The notes: a model not told the origin generated them from the sequence alone. DNA of 64,000 nt from Cohnella ginsengisoli (GCF_029525555.1 NZ_JAPDHZ010000002.1:533868-597867), one strand, 5' to 3'. Counted from the stretch's first letter, positions 29,394-38,932 are shown. Made by a program: numbers and translations.

Positions 29394-30276
29394 TCAGCCT
29401 TTTTCCGCGCCGGACGTGCCGTAGACGAGATGCGGCGTGCCCGGATTCGCGTTGACCCCGAGATACATCCGGCAAAACGTGCGCTGGATTCGGAACCCGG
29501 CTTTTTCCGCCATTTGAATACCTTGTACGTTCGGACAAGGCAGATCGAAATAGATGCGCCCGGTTCCGACTTCGGCCAGCAAGACCGCAAGCAGCGACTC
29601 CGCGGCACGATCGTCGGATGCCGCCCACGGACCGATCTGCACCGCCTCGTATCCCTGATGGGCCATCAAATACCCTGTTATTCCGCGATCGTCCCGCGTT
29701 ACGAACGCATACTTAGGCTCCCGCGCCCGCAATCGCTCAAGGACGGCCCTTCGATCCGCGCCGAATATCGCCGCATCGTAGACAGCGATCTCTTCCAGAT
29801 CCGCTTCCGTTAACGTCCGGACCTCGCCCCGATATCCAGCCGCATCCTCGCCTATCGACTCGCGCATGGACGGCGATGCCTCCAGCTCATATCTGCGAAC
29901 GTCGTACTCCTCCGCGAATCCGAGCGGGACATAAACCTTTTTTCCCATCGCCGTGGCATCCAGCTTGACGCAGCGCACGCCTTGGTCGCGCAGATGCCGA
30001 ATGCCCAGCTGCAGCAGCTGCGTCGCGATGCCTCTCCCCCGGAACTCGGGATGCACCAATACCATGCCGATCCAGCCGAAGCGGTCGCCATAGCGGATCG
30101 TCGTCATGGTCGCAGCGGCTTGACCGTCGAATTCGGCCAGAAAACAGCCTTCACGATCGAAAAAAGAGATAGTCCTGCCAATCCCGCTCCGTCTGGTTCC
30201 AACCTGCGATATTTTTGAGGTTCATCGCGAAGGGAATGTCGCGTTCGGAAAGCGCCCGAATTCGCAGCCGGTTCAT
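29394..30276 (-). CDS. Tandem GNAT-domain N-acetyltransferase, frame broken at A6
   Basis: The downstream frame encodes most of the protein: a GNAT motif VLVHPEFRGRGIATQLL, then a second GNAT-like half ending YFDLPCPNVQGIQMAEKAGF. The first ~55 codons (from MNRLRIRALSERDIPF) are in another frame, interrupted at the A6 run 30160-30165. Removing one base restores YLFFDREGCFLAEFDGQ and gives 293 residues. The restored ATG at 30276 overlaps the creatininase stop as ATGA, which supports it. It acetylates an unknown cytoplasmic substrate. It is coupled to the creatininase-family gene. Confidence 0.82.
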
Positions 30277-31023
30277 TGTCCGGCCTCGCGAGCGGCCTTC
30301 GCCCTGACCTGCTGCGTGATCCGATCCACATCTGCGAGGTATTTGATCCCCTCCCGCAGCATGAGCTCCAGCACCTTGCTCCCTTTCTCCGCGGTCGCGT
30401 CTTCCGGAAATCCCCAGTACCCGTCGGGCGTAATATCGCCGACATCAAAGTAATCCATGAAAGCCTGGGGCACGAATGATGGATCCTGCTCTCGCTTGAT
30501 GTCCCCGACATATTCCGGGTGAAGGTGAAGCATGAGCGACGTTTCCATCTCCCCCCGCATGCACGTCGTTTTGGACATGGTTAAAAATCTCGTGGTATCT
30601 CGGTCTGGCCACTTCGCCGGCATAAAGCAGAATCGCCTGAAAATCCCGAAGCTCCCGGTTCAAATTCCGAACCGTCGGCTTGATGATCCAGTTGCCGCCG
30701 TGGAAGTTCGCGATGATCAGCTTGCTGAAGCCCGAAAACCGCAGCGACTCGGCGATGTCCCGGAGCATCAGCGCGAGCGTGTCCGACTTCAGATAGACCG
30801 TTCCTTTGCCCTTCCGATGCTCGATGGACGAGGAGATCGCGACGGCTGGCAGCAAATAGGCGTCCAGCGCCGCCGCCAATTCCCTCGCATAGCGTTCGGC
30901 GAAAATCGTGTCCGTTCCGACCGGCAGGTGGCTGCCATGCTGCTCGGTCGCGCCGACGGGAAGAACGGCGACCCGGCAATCCGAAGCTTCGAAATCTTTT
31001 TTCGCATGATAAACGGTCAGCAT
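30273..31023 (-). CDS. Creatininase-family amidohydrolase, frame broken at C6
   Basis: The first frame shows the family signature LPVGATEQHGSHLPVGTDT, with Glu, His and Asp metal ligands, and NFHGGN further on. After the C6 run 30551-30556 the frame shifts and continues as METSLMLHLHPEYV to the end. Deleting one base gives VHAGEMETSLML and 249 residues, the normal length. The family contains creatininase, FAPy deformylase and MftE-type peptidases; the true substrate here is unknown. AAAGGAGG lies seven bases before the start. It is the first of a two-gene unit with the GNAT gene. Confidence 0.82.
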
Positions 31024-31142
31024 CCATACGCCTCCTTTGATCTCATTATGGTAGGCGTCTTCAAGGCATCCAATGGACCATTCTTTGTTTATTATAGGAC
31101 ATTTTTATACAAGCATTCGGATCTAACGTTTGACGGCGCGCA

Positions 31143-31250
31143 TTGCGGGGTTTTATCGGCGCCAATGGCGCACGGAAAACGACGACCATCAAATCGATCT
31201 TGAACATGACCCGGCTGGGTAGCGGCGACGTGGGCATTTTGACAGAACAA
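31143..31250 (+). pseudogene. Remnant of an ABC-transporter ATPase (Walker A region)
   Basis: The short frame RGFIGANGARKTTTIKSI continues as NMTRLGSGDVGIL and matches residues ~30-65 of BcrA-type ABC ATPases, whose Walker A would read GANGAGKTTT. The second Gly of the loop is Arg here, there is no N-terminal strand or start site, and similarity stops after ~36 codons. It is a decayed fragment left by deletion, between the creatininase and FAD-oxidoreductase genes. Confidence 0.75.
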
Positions 31251-31285
31251 GCAATAAGGGGTTGCTGCAGGCCGCAGAAAACGGC

Positions 31286-31330
31286 AAAGACGCGATTCCT
31301 CTTCACTAGGCGAAGCGGAATCGCTTCTTT
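31286..31330. terminator. Hairpin with possible terminator function
   Basis: GCGATTCC (31292-31299) pairs with GGAATCGC (31317-31324), with an inner CTTC/GAAG stem. The plus-strand tail is TTCTTT. It lies ~60 bp past the FAD-oxidoreductase stop (minus) and may serve either strand; the T-tract is weak. Confidence 0.45.
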
Positions 31331-31382
31331 GCGTCTTATCGTATTTGTTTCGTAAAACGACATTACCGACTACAGGGGCCGC

Positions 31383-33632
31383 TCAGGCGTATACCCGAAC
31401 TTCGACGATCTCCGCATATTCGCTGCCATTGGTCATTTCGACGACGATGCGCAACCGGTCCGTCTGTATCGGAGCATCGAGGCGAAGGACGTTTTTGCGC
31501 TTGTAATTGCCCCGTCCCTCCGCAATCGTCGCCCAAGCGCCGCCTTCTCTCGCCTCGACGCGGTAGTCCTTGACGAGCGTCGGCATCGTCTCGTACGGCG
31601 TAATATGGTGATGCAAATTGATCAAGTCGTCGTTGACGTCGTCGTTGAAAACGAGATGAAGCTCGCGGATCGGCACCGGCTCGCTCCATGTAAGCTCCAG
31701 CCATTCCAGGCGCGCGGCCGTCATCCGTTCGGACGACCACAGGTGCGGCCCGCCGTACGGGCGAAGGTAACCGTCGATCGCCTTGTCCGCGGCGAAGGCT
31801 TCGGTCGGAGCCGTCAGGCGGATGCATGGCGCGGCATGATCGAATTCGTGCTTCCTCCACTCGACTAGCGGCTGCCCCGGCTGATGTTCTTCGTTCGGCC
31901 GCGAGGTGCCCGTTTGCTCGCTCCTCCGATAAGCGAGCACGCCCGAGCTCGGCCGATCCGATATATGCAGCGCGAGCGCTTCGTTCGCCTTGACGACGAG
32001 AAACGCGTTGCACGCCGTCACCGGCGTCCAGCTCAAACCGAGCTTCGCCCACTGCAGGCTGCCGGCTGACAAGGCGACCGACGCTTCCGCGAGCTTGGCA
32101 TGGGGCACGTAATTTTCCGGGCGTCCGGTGTCCCATAGCTCGACGACGAGCGTCGTCTGCGCGTCGGCGTCCACGAGCAGCTCGATGCCGTCCAGCGCCG
32201 GATCGACCGGCACGGTGATGCCGATATCCGCATGGAGCGGGATGGCGTAAGCCGGCTGTTCGATGCCGAAGCGGCTGCGCTCGCTAGAGGCAAAGACGCG
32301 AGCCCCGCGGGCCAGGTCGGTCTCGTCGTCGCTGCGCAGCCCGATGATCGATGCGTCCTGGCGCAGCAGCGTCTGCTGGAGCTCGCGCAGATGGCTGCCG
32401 TGAAGCTCGCGCGGCGAGATGCCCTTTGCCGCGCACAGCGCCGCACCGGTGCCGGCCGCTTCGCCGATGACGGCGCACGTCGCCATGACGCGCGTCGTGC
32501 CGAACGCGACGTGCGACGCGCTGATGTCGCGGCCGGCCATCAGCATGTTGCTCACGTTAACCGAATAGAGCGAACGGAACGGGACGTGGTAGATGCCGTC
32601 CGGGAACAAATGCTTCGAGCCCGACTCGGTCGCATACACGCCCTGCGGCGGATGCAGGTCTATCGACCAGCCGCCGAACGCGACGCGGTCGTCGAATTCC
32701 CGCTGCGCGAGGATGTCGTTCTGGTTCAGCACGTAGTCGCCGACGAAGCGGCGGTATTCGCGCTTGCCGGGCAGCGATCCGACCCACTCCAGCGTCATGT
32801 TGTCCGCGTCGAACTTCCCGGAATTTTTAATATAATCCCAGATGCCGTAGATGACCGACCACAGCTCGTCGCGTATCCGCTCGTTGTCGTGGACGGCGTC
32901 GTGCTCGCCGCCCCATTCGATCCACCAGTACGCGCAGCCGTTGTCCCCGCTCCGAATGATGCGCCGCTCCGGGATCGTCGTCTTCGTCACGTCGATGGCC
33001 ATCCGCGGCGGCGTATACTTGACCGGATGTCCGGCGTCCTTCGTATAAAAGAGCAGCGTACTGCCTAGCATGATCTCGTCGGCGGCTTCGGGCGCCCATT
33101 CTTCGCCGAATTCCGCGCGGGCTTCGCGTCCCAGCCGGTACTTCGCCCCCGCCAGGAAACCGACCAGTCCGTCGCCGGTGCAGTCGAGATACACCGCGCT
33201 CTCGAAGCGGATCCGGCGCTCCGAGCCCATCATCCAGCCGATCGCCGCGCGGATCGTCCGATCATGCGCTTCTCCGTCCGCTTCGACCTCATGCACGTCC
33301 GTATTCAGGTACAGCTGAATGTTCGGCTCCGCGCGTACCGCCTCCAGTACGACCATATCCCAGAAGTACGGGTTGCCGTCCTTATTGCGGAATTGATTTT
33401 CTACGAACAGTTCGCCCATGATGCCGGTCTCTCTCGCGTAGCGCTGGGTCCCGTGCGCGGTCGCCCCGCACACCCAGACGCGCACCTCGCTGCTGGAATT
33501 CCCGCCGAGTACCGGACGGTTGTTGACGAGCGCGACGGTTCTTCCGAGCCGCGCCGCCGCGATGGCCGCGTTTACGCCCGCGAGTCCGCCTCCGATAACG
33601 GCGATATCGGTTTTTACGGTTTCGTTCCGCAT
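31383..33632 (-). CDS. FAD-dependent oxidoreductase (FAD_oxidored) with C-terminal discoidin-like domain
   Basis: 749 residues. N-terminal FAD motif IAVIGGGLAGVNAAIAAARLG, the family block LGGNSSSEVRVWVCGATAHG, a second FAD contact YLDCTGDGLVGFLAGA, and SNMLMAGRDISASHVAFG then RVMATCAVIGEAAGTGAA near residue 390. Residues ~600-749 resemble an F5/8 type C fold (DKAIDGYLRPYGGPHLWSS; RELHLVFNDDVNDDLINL). There is no signal peptide. FAD_oxidored proteins are frequent in Paenibacillus glycan clusters but poorly characterised; sugar oxidation is a guess. It is divergent from an AraC gene that probably controls it. Confidence 0.82.
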   Translation of the reverse strand: MRNETVKTDIAVIGGGLAGVNAAIAAARLGRTVALVNNRPVLGGNSSSEVRVWVCGATAHGTQRYARETGIMGELFVENQFRNKDGNPYFWDMVVLEAVRAEPNIQLYLNTDVHEVEADGEAHDRTIRAAIGWMMGSERRIRFESAVYLDCTGDGLVGFLAGAKYRLGREARAEFGEEWAPEAADEIMLGSTLLFYTKDAGHPVKYTPPRMAIDVTKTTIPERRIIRSGDNGCAYWWIEWGGEHDAVHDNERIRDELWSVIYGIWDYIKNSGKFDADNMTLEWVGSLPGKREYRRFVGDYVLNQNDILAQREFDDRVAFGGWSIDLHPPQGVYATESGSKHLFPDGIYHVPFRSLYSVNVSNMLMAGRDISASHVAFGTTRVMATCAVIGEAAGTGAALCAAKGISPRELHGSHLRELQQTLLRQDASIIGLRSDDETDLARGARVFASSERSRFGIEQPAYAIPLHADIGITVPVDPALDGIELLVDADAQTTLVVELWDTGRPENYVPHAKLAEASVALSAGSLQWAKLGLSWTPVTACNAFLVVKANEALALHISDRPSSGVLAYRRSEQTGTSRPNEEHQPGQPLVEWRKHEFDHAAPCIRLTAPTEAFAADKAIDGYLRPYGGPHLWSSERMTAARLEWLELTWSEPVPIRELHLVFNDDVNDDLINLHHHITPYETMPTLVKDYRVEAREGGAWATIAEGRGNYKRKNVLRLDAPIQTDRLRIVVEMTNGSEYAEIVEVRVYA

Positions 33633-33690
33633 ATGCCTCCCAAACCTCCGAATCGTTCGTTTATCCTCTGTTTCATTTTAATTCTCCCAC

Positions 33691-33719
33691 TTGCCAATTA
33701 ACATACATCCTATTACGAT
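33691..33719 (+). promoter_or_regulatory. Promoter of the AraC gene at 33761
   Basis: -35 TTGCCA (33691-33696), 17-bp spacer, -10 TACGAT (33714-33719), about 41 bp before the start codon, in the divergent space with the FAD-oxidoreductase gene. Confidence 0.5.
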
Positions 33720-33760
33720 AACCATATCCGATATTTCAAAAATGACGGGAGAGTCCGCGC

Positions 33761-34559
33761 ATGAGGAACGATTGGTCGTCGCGCCCGGTGGCCTACATGT
33801 ATTGGATCAAAAAAAAAGCAGTTTCAGTTGGCGCATGACACGGATGCGGCATGGACGATGTTCGCGGTCGAGCGCGGGCGGTTCGAATATCGGATCGGCG
33901 CGCATGCAGGCGAGGCCGGATTCGGCGACATCGTCGTATGTCCGCCCGGCATCGTCTTTCATCGCCGCGCGCTGTCGCCGCTGACGTTCCATTTCATCAA
34001 ATTCGATTGGGCGCTTGCGCCGGATTCGGATGAATCGGCGGCGCTTGGCGGAAAGTGGATGGTACATGACGCGGAGCGCCTCATGTCGACCTACCGGTAC
34101 ATGAAGGAGATCGGAGGCGCCATTCGGCAGGAGCCCGCGCTAGGCCGAATGAAGCATATGATCGAGGATTTGTGGATCTTGATGGAGATCGAGCGCAGCC
34201 GCGACGAATCGGCCGCGCGTTCGGCGGCGGACGCGCCCGGTTCCGATATGGTCGAAGCGCGCAAATGGCTGCTCGAGCATGCGTATGAGCCGCTCGCGAT
34301 GCGCAAGCTCTCGGATGCGCTCGGCATCAGCCCGGTGCAGCTGACCCGGCGCTTCCGCGCGGCATACCGGACAACGCCGACCGAGTTCGTGACCGGACTC
34401 CGGCTCGGACGGGCCTGCCGGCTGCTGGAGGAGACGACGCAGCCGCTCGACTGGATCGCACAGCAGTGCGGCTACGAAAACGGCTTTTACTTAAGCCGCG
34501 TATTCAGCGCCAAGCTCGGGATGACGCCGTCTGCCCATCGGAGGCTGCATCGCGTGTAA
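33761..34559 (+). CDS. AraC-family transcriptional regulator, frame broken at A9
   Basis: The first 17 codons (MRNDWSSRPVAYMYWIK) run into a stop because of the A9 run 33808-33816. Removing one base gives KKKQFQLAHDTDAAWTMF and joins a cupin-type N-terminal arm (FGDIVVCPPGIVFHRRAL) to a C-terminal double HTH (MRKLSDALGISPVQLTRRF; LDWIAQQCGYENGFYLSRVF). The corrected length is 265 residues. GGGAGAG lies seven bases before the ATG at 33761. It is divergent from the FAD oxidoreductase and is probably its sugar-responsive activator. Confidence 0.85.
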
Positions 34560-34869
34560 GCCGAGGCGGCGACGCCGGGCGGCTAGTCCGATGCCTCATG
34601 CACAATTAATGCACTAGCCTTGCATTAAATGTGCATAATCAAAACCAAATGCATCATAGCCAGGTACGTGCAGCCCTTCCATGCCCAATCATTGTGCACC
34701 ATCCAGGAAAGCGTGCCGCCGCACGGTCGGTGCTTCGCTAAGATGCACAATGATTGGGCATTTCGAGCGACGTGCGAAGTTGTGCGAAATTACCGCCTTG
34801 CATCAGCGGTTTTCGCATGCTTGACCGTTTGTTCCCCGATGATATTCACCGTGCAGCTCCTTCTGAATT
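34560..34869. repeat. Non-coding region with two large inverted repeats
   Basis: The first is a 16-bp inverted repeat with one mismatch (ATGCACAATTAATGCA with TGCATTAAATGTGCAT) and 7-nt loop near 34600-34638. The second is a perfect 18-bp inverted repeat, ATGCCCAATCATTGTGCA at 34681-34698 and its complement at 34744-34761, with a 45-nt loop. There is no gene. It is palindrome-rich and lower in GC than its flanks, as in a miniature mobile-element remnant or structured RNA. Confidence 0.7.
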
Positions 34870-35025
34870 CTAATGCAAGTCCCGTTCCTTCTTCAGCTCT
34901 AGAAGGATCATATCCAGCCGCTCAATGATCTTTTCCTCGTTTTGAATCTGTCTCTTCAAGCAGGTATGAATCGTACCGAGTCCCACCACGACCAAGAACA
35001 TAAATAAACCGAAGTAGAAAATCAC
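34870..35025 (-). CDS. Small membrane-anchored protein, 51 residues
   Basis: GTG start at 35025 with GAGGAC about ten bases upstream. It has one N-terminal hydrophobic segment (FGLFMFLVVVGLGTIHTC), then a charged amphipathic helix (KRQIQNEEKIIERLDMILLE) ending LKKERDLH that looks like a short coiled coil. Single-span plus coiled-coil small proteins of this shape are common in Paenibacillus and Bacillus; no function is known to me. It lies 83 bp downstream of another small membrane protein on the same strand. Codon use and the clear topology argue that it is real. Confidence 0.6.
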   Translation of the reverse strand: MIFYFGLFMFLVVVGLGTIHTCLKRQIQNEEKIIERLDMILLELKKERDLH

Positions 35026-35108
35026 GGATTCACCGTCCTCTTATTCAATCCAGGCGATTGGATGCTTCATACTCCGCGTCTCTTAAAGCGATTTTTAATC
35101 GAAGCGAT

Positions 35109-35357
35109 TTAAACAGATCGAGAACATGTCGGTTTTTTTATCATAAAGAAAACGATGCCTATGATTAAAATGCAGACGCCGAAAATTTTCGTCGATTGCG
35201 TAACATTCCAAATGACGCTTGGGGTCAAATTCTTCAATGTATGAGAATCCATAACGCCTTGCCCTCGAAAAGACATAAAGATCAAGATCTTTTCTAAGCC
35301 GCTTAGAACGATAATAAAAATGCCAGAAAGGATGAGCTTCGTTGCAAGATTCTTCAA
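35109..35357 (-). CDS. Small two-span membrane protein, unknown function
   Basis: 82 residues with hydrophobic segments at about 7-27 (KLILSGIFIIVLSGLEKILI) and 58-74 (IFGVCILIIGIVFFMI). The start is TTG with GGGAGA seven bases upstream. I do not recognise the family. It sits 15 bp after the HAD hydrolase gene on the same strand and is probably co-transcribed with it. It is AT-richer than the sugar operons. Confidence 0.6.
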   Translation of the reverse strand: MKNLATKLILSGIFIIVLSGLEKILIFMSFRGQGVMDSHTLKNLTPSVIWNVTQSTKIFGVCILIIGIVFFMIKKPTCSRSV

Positions 35358-35372
35358 TCGTGTCTCTCCCTT

Positions 35373-36041
35373 CTACAATTTGAGTATGTTTTCTAATTCT
35401 ATTAAATGTTTAATTCTAAATTCCGGCTTAACGGTAATCTCCGCTCTCCATGGTTGATTCACTTCAAACCAGATGGTTTTCATCCCGGCCAGCCCTGCGC
35501 CTTCAATGTCGTTCTTGGGATGGTCGCCGATATACAGGCATTGCTCCGGGCTAACGCCGAGCTTATCCGATGCCATTTTAAAGATTCGATTGTCCGGTTT
35601 CTTAACGCCTGCCTCCTCAGAAACGAGAATGAAGTTGAAGTTATCCCGAATTCCTAATCGATCGATTTTTCCATATTGAATAGCCGTTCTGCCATTTGTA
35701 ATAAGACCCAACTTGTACTTTCTCCTGATATAGCTCATGGTTTCTACCGCATGTTCCATCAATAAAGCATTTTTTACATAATGCTCGCTATAGTAGTCCA
35801 TCAATTCATTAAGCTCGGGTTTGGTTAACCACGGCAGTTCTTGAAGCAATTCCGTAAATAATAAAGTCTTCTCCTTATAACCGTCTTGGTCTAATTCAAT
35901 GATTCTTGCCGCTATAGAATCCGTTTTTGGATCATGGGAAAAGTATGTACGAACGAATGAGGAAGTAAAATTTTGAAAAGTACGCGTACGATCCAAAAGC
36001 GTATTATCCAGATCAAATAGAACGGCTTGAATGTTTTTCAT
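35373..36041 (-). CDS. HAD-superfamily hydrolase (YjjG/phosphoglycolate-phosphatase-like)
   Basis: 222 residues with all four HAD motifs: FDLDNTLLD (nucleophile and acid Asp), LGLITNGRTA (Thr), GVKKPDNRIF (Lys), and YIGDHPKNDIEGA (metal Asp). The cap is the small helical type 1. It is a cytoplasmic phosphatase, perhaps of nucleotides or sugar phosphates. CGAGGAG lies seven bases before ATG. It is followed by a small membrane protein gene 15 bp on. Confidence 0.9.
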   Translation of the reverse strand: MKNIQAVLFDLDNTLLDRTRTFQNFTSSFVRTYFSHDPKTDSIAARIIELDQDGYKEKTLLFTELLQELPWLTKPELNELMDYYSEHYVKNALLMEHAVETMSYIRRKYKLGLITNGRTAIQYGKIDRLGIRDNFNFILVSEEAGVKKPDNRIFKMASDKLGVSPEQCLYIGDHPKNDIEGAGLAGMKTIWFEVNQPWRAEITVKPEFRIKHLIELENILKL

Positions 36042-36109
36042 GTAATCTCCTCGTATTTCTTCGAGTTAGACGTTAAACCTTCATCCACAATGCATCTTTA
36101 GAATCGCTA

Positions 36110-36771
36110 CTAAATGAATAACCGATTGTATAATTTTTTTTCATCTTCACGGATTAGGAATCCAATCCAATCTTCATAGCTTTCTCCCTGCCTCAAAATA
36201 ACTTCGTCCAGTAACAATGGAATGGATGGAGTTAATTCGCCTGTTTTCGAGTCCAAATATTTGAAGTCATAAAAATGCAAATGAACCGAGGAGCCCGGAT
36301 CTTCCGTTGAGAGCAATTTAAAATTCACTTTAACGAATAAATAGTAGTAACCTTTTGGAGCTGGTTCCTTGAATGTTTTGAAATCTTTCCATGCTTCTGT
36401 TCCCGTACTCATGCCTTCGCTTGAAACCGAGGCGATGAATTTTTCGCTGCCTTTATTAATGGCTATATATGCAACTGAACCCGAGTACAATGGATTTGAT
36501 TTCGTGTAGCCGCCGAACATGCTTCGATCCTGTCCCAGAATACTGATTTTATTCTGATCCGTCATGACATGGTATGTTCCGCCTAACTTTTCAACCACAG
36601 TACGCATAGGTACATATGTAACCCCATCAATAACTTTGGCTTCCCCCTTTAATTAATGAACCGTTCACCAATATGGAGTATCGAATTGCTGCAAATGCCG
36701 TTGTCGATAAATAAACGATTACCGCAATGGCAATTATCGATGCGATAAGTGTTTTTTTCTTTTTTGAGCAT
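36110..36771 (-). CDS. Secreted protein with copper-amine-oxidase-N-like (stalk) domain, frame broken twice
   Basis: Assembled from three frames. The corrected start reads MLKKEKTLIASIIAIAVIVY (signal or anchor segment), then RYSILVNGSLIKGEAKVIDG and VTYVPMRTVVEKLG, a typical stalk (copper amine oxidase N) repeat. The longest frame adds ~160 residues of unknown beta-rich sequence ending SYEDWIGFLIREDEKKLYN. The breaks are at the T7 run 36752-36758 and the C5 run 36643-36647, each with one base too many; corrected length is 219. GGAGG lies seven bases before the second of two adjacent ATGs. It is probably cell-surface; function unknown. Confidence 0.72.
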
Positions 36772-36925
36772 CATAAAACCTCCAGATTCATTTATAGGGT
36801 CCTGAAAAAGAAAAATTTTACTTTCTTTTGTAGATATTATAATAGTTGTTTCATTTCAACAACAAAAAAAGATCGGCAGACACATGGGTCTACCGATCAA
36901 TGGCATTTATGGACTAACATCTCGA

Positions 36926-37942
36926 TCAAAGCTCGACCATCGCCTTAATAACCTTCGATTCAGGCTTCAGCCAATCCTCGAATTGCCCGATCATATCGTC
37001 AAGCGAAGCCCGGTGCGTGATATAGCGGTTAACGTCAATGTTCCCGGCACGGATAACTTCAAGCACCTTTTCGAAGTCCTCTCTGGTCGCGTTGCGGCTC
37101 CCCATCAGCGTCAGCTCTCGTTTGTGAAATTCGGGATCATGGAACTGGATATCGGCACTGACCAACCCGACGTATATTAATCTGCCTCCATGCGCCGTAT
37201 AGCCGAATGCCGCGGTCATCGATTGCGCATTGCCCGTCGCGTCGAATACGACGCTTGGCAGCTCTCCGCCATTCGCCGCCAACAGACTGCCGAGCGGATC
37301 CGCCAGCGCCCCTACCGTTTGGTCGACGCCGGCCCAGTCGCGGCAATACGCCAGCCGATCCTCGTTGACGTCCATGGCGATGACCCTGGCGCCCCGCGCC
37401 TTCGCGAATGCCATGACGCCCAGCCCGATCGGACCGCCGCCGATGACAAGCGCCGATTCCCCGGCCGCAAGTCCCGACCGTCGTACCGCATGCGCGCCGA
37501 TCGCGAACGGCTCCAGCGTCGCGGTCTGGTCGAGCGTCAGGTCGTTCGCCGCGATCAGATGCGAGACCGGAACCGAGATCCGCTCCCGCATGCCGCCGTC
37601 GATATGGACGCCGAGCACCTTCATATCCGTGCAGCAGTTCGTCTTGCCGCCTCGGCAGGCGATGCAGATCCCGCAGTGCATATACGGAATGACGCTGACG
37701 CGATCGCCGATCCGAAGCCCTTTTTCGTTCGGACCGATCGCTTCGATGACGCCGGCCAGCTCATGTCCCAGTATTCGCGGATAGGCAAAGAAAGGCTGCC
37801 TGCCTTTATAAGCATGCAGATCCGTCCCGCAGATGCCGATTCTCTTCAAGGCAACGATCGCGGAGCCGGGCTCAAGCACTGGCTCAGGCAAATCGTCCAC
37901 AAACGCAAAACGTTCGATCTCCGCGCAGATGATGCCTCTCAT
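36926..37942 (-). CDS. Zinc-dependent medium-chain alcohol dehydrogenase, aldonate (L-galactonate/L-fuconate) dehydrogenase-like
   Basis: 338 residues. Catalytic zinc residues lie in GICGTDLH and LGHELAGVIE; a structural zinc site is in CGICIACRGGKTNC; the NAD motif is LVIGGGPIGLGVMAFAKARG. It resembles L-galactonate 5-dehydrogenase-type enzymes. It is the third gene of an operon whose first two genes encode a lactonase and an aldose-oxidising aldo/keto reductase, and it overlaps the reductase stop as ATGA. The inferred step is oxidation of the aldonate to a keto-aldonate. Family certain, substrate inferred. Confidence 0.88.
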   Translation of the reverse strand: MRGIICAEIERFAFVDDLPEPVLEPGSAIVALKRIGICGTDLHAYKGRQPFFAYPRILGHELAGVIEAIGPNEKGLRIGDRVSVIPYMHCGICIACRGGKTNCCTDMKVLGVHIDGGMRERISVPVSHLIAANDLTLDQTATLEPFAIGAHAVRRSGLAAGESALVIGGGPIGLGVMAFAKARGARVIAMDVNEDRLAYCRDWAGVDQTVGALADPLGSLLAANGGELPSVVFDATGNAQSMTAAFGYTAHGGRLIYVGLVSADIQFHDPEFHKRELTLMGSRNATREDFEKVLEVIRAGNIDVNRYITHRASLDDMIGQFEDWLKPESKVIKAMVEL

Positions 37943-38892
37943 TTATCGTCGCCTCCGATCCCGACGTTGTATTCGGCTCGTCCGCTAACCCAGGTCCGAT
38001 TGTGCACCGGCTGCAAAATCGCGAGCACTTCGGCCAGAAGACCTTCGTCGATCGGCTCCTCTGTCCACGCTGCGTTTTTCTGAATGTTGGCCGGATTGGC
38101 CGTACTGACGAGCGTCGTCGGGATCCGTTCGTTCGACGTGGAAAATTGGATCGCCAGCTTGGCGATATCCGTTCCCCGGGATTCGCAATACCGCGCAGCT
38201 TCGAGACATGCAGCCTTGATCTGCGGAGAGGCCGGATGCCAGTCCGGCGTGCCGCGCGTACCGAGCAGTCCCATGGACAGCGGCGAAGCGTTGACCAGAC
38301 CCGTGCGGCTGGCTTCGAGAAGCGGCAGCAAGCCGAGCAGACTCGTGTCGTTCAGGGCGTAATGGCAGTACGAGATGATGCAATCGACCTCGACGCGCGG
38401 TATAAAAGTCTCGAACAGCCCCAAAGGAAGACCGCAGATGCCGCCGAACCGGATCTTGCCAAGCTCCTTCAGCCGCTTCAGGGCCGGTATCGCTTCGTTG
38501 AAAATGATGTCGGCCGGCACGAACTCGATATCGTGCAAATATAAAATGTCGATCTCGTCTACGTTCAGCCGCGCAAGGCTCTCGTCTACGCTCGCGACGA
38601 TCCGGTCATGCGAGAAATCGAACGCATCCGCTCCGTATCGGCCCGCTTTCGTCGACAGCACGTACTTGTCGCGCGGGATATCCTTCAGCGCTTTGCCCAG
38701 CACGGTCTCCGCCTTGGTCAATCCGTAGTAGGGCGATACGTCGATATAATTGATCCCGGCATCGATCGCCGCATGCACCGTCCGGACGCTCTCTCCCTCG
38801 TCGGTATCCCGGAAGACCGAACCGAGCGAAGAAGCGCCGAAGCTCAATACGGAGACGTCCAGGCCTGTTTTCCCCAATTGACGATACTTCAT
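37939..38892 (-). CDS. Aldo/keto reductase, L-fucose/L-galactose dehydrogenase-like
   Basis: 317 residues with the AKR tetrad: Asp in NYIDVSPYYG, Tyr in the same motif, Lys in VLSTKAGRYG and His in ILYLHDIEFV. The internal pattern (ETVLGKALKDIPRDKY; SPLSMGLLGTRGTPDWHPA) is that of the L-galactose/L-fucose/D-threo-aldose dehydrogenase subgroup, which uses NAD(P) to oxidise the sugar at C1 to a lactone. GGGGTGAC lies before ATG. It follows the lactonase gene by ~40 bp and overlaps the dehydrogenase gene as ATGA. Confidence 0.88.
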   Translation of the reverse strand: MKYRQLGKTGLDVSVLSFGASSLGSVFRDTDEGESVRTVHAAIDAGINYIDVSPYYGLTKAETVLGKALKDIPRDKYVLSTKAGRYGADAFDFSHDRIVASVDESLARLNVDEIDILYLHDIEFVPADIIFNEAIPALKRLKELGKIRFGGICGLPLGLFETFIPRVEVDCIISYCHYALNDTSLLGLLPLLEASRTGLVNASPLSMGLLGTRGTPDWHPASPQIKAACLEAARYCESRGTDIAKLAIQFSTSNERIPTTLVSTANPANIQKNAAWTEEPIDEGLLAEVLAILQPVHNRTWVSGRAEYNVGIGGDDK

Positions 38893-38932
38893 TTTCCCAA
38901 GTCACCCCGTTGTCAAAAATCGCGTGCCCGAA

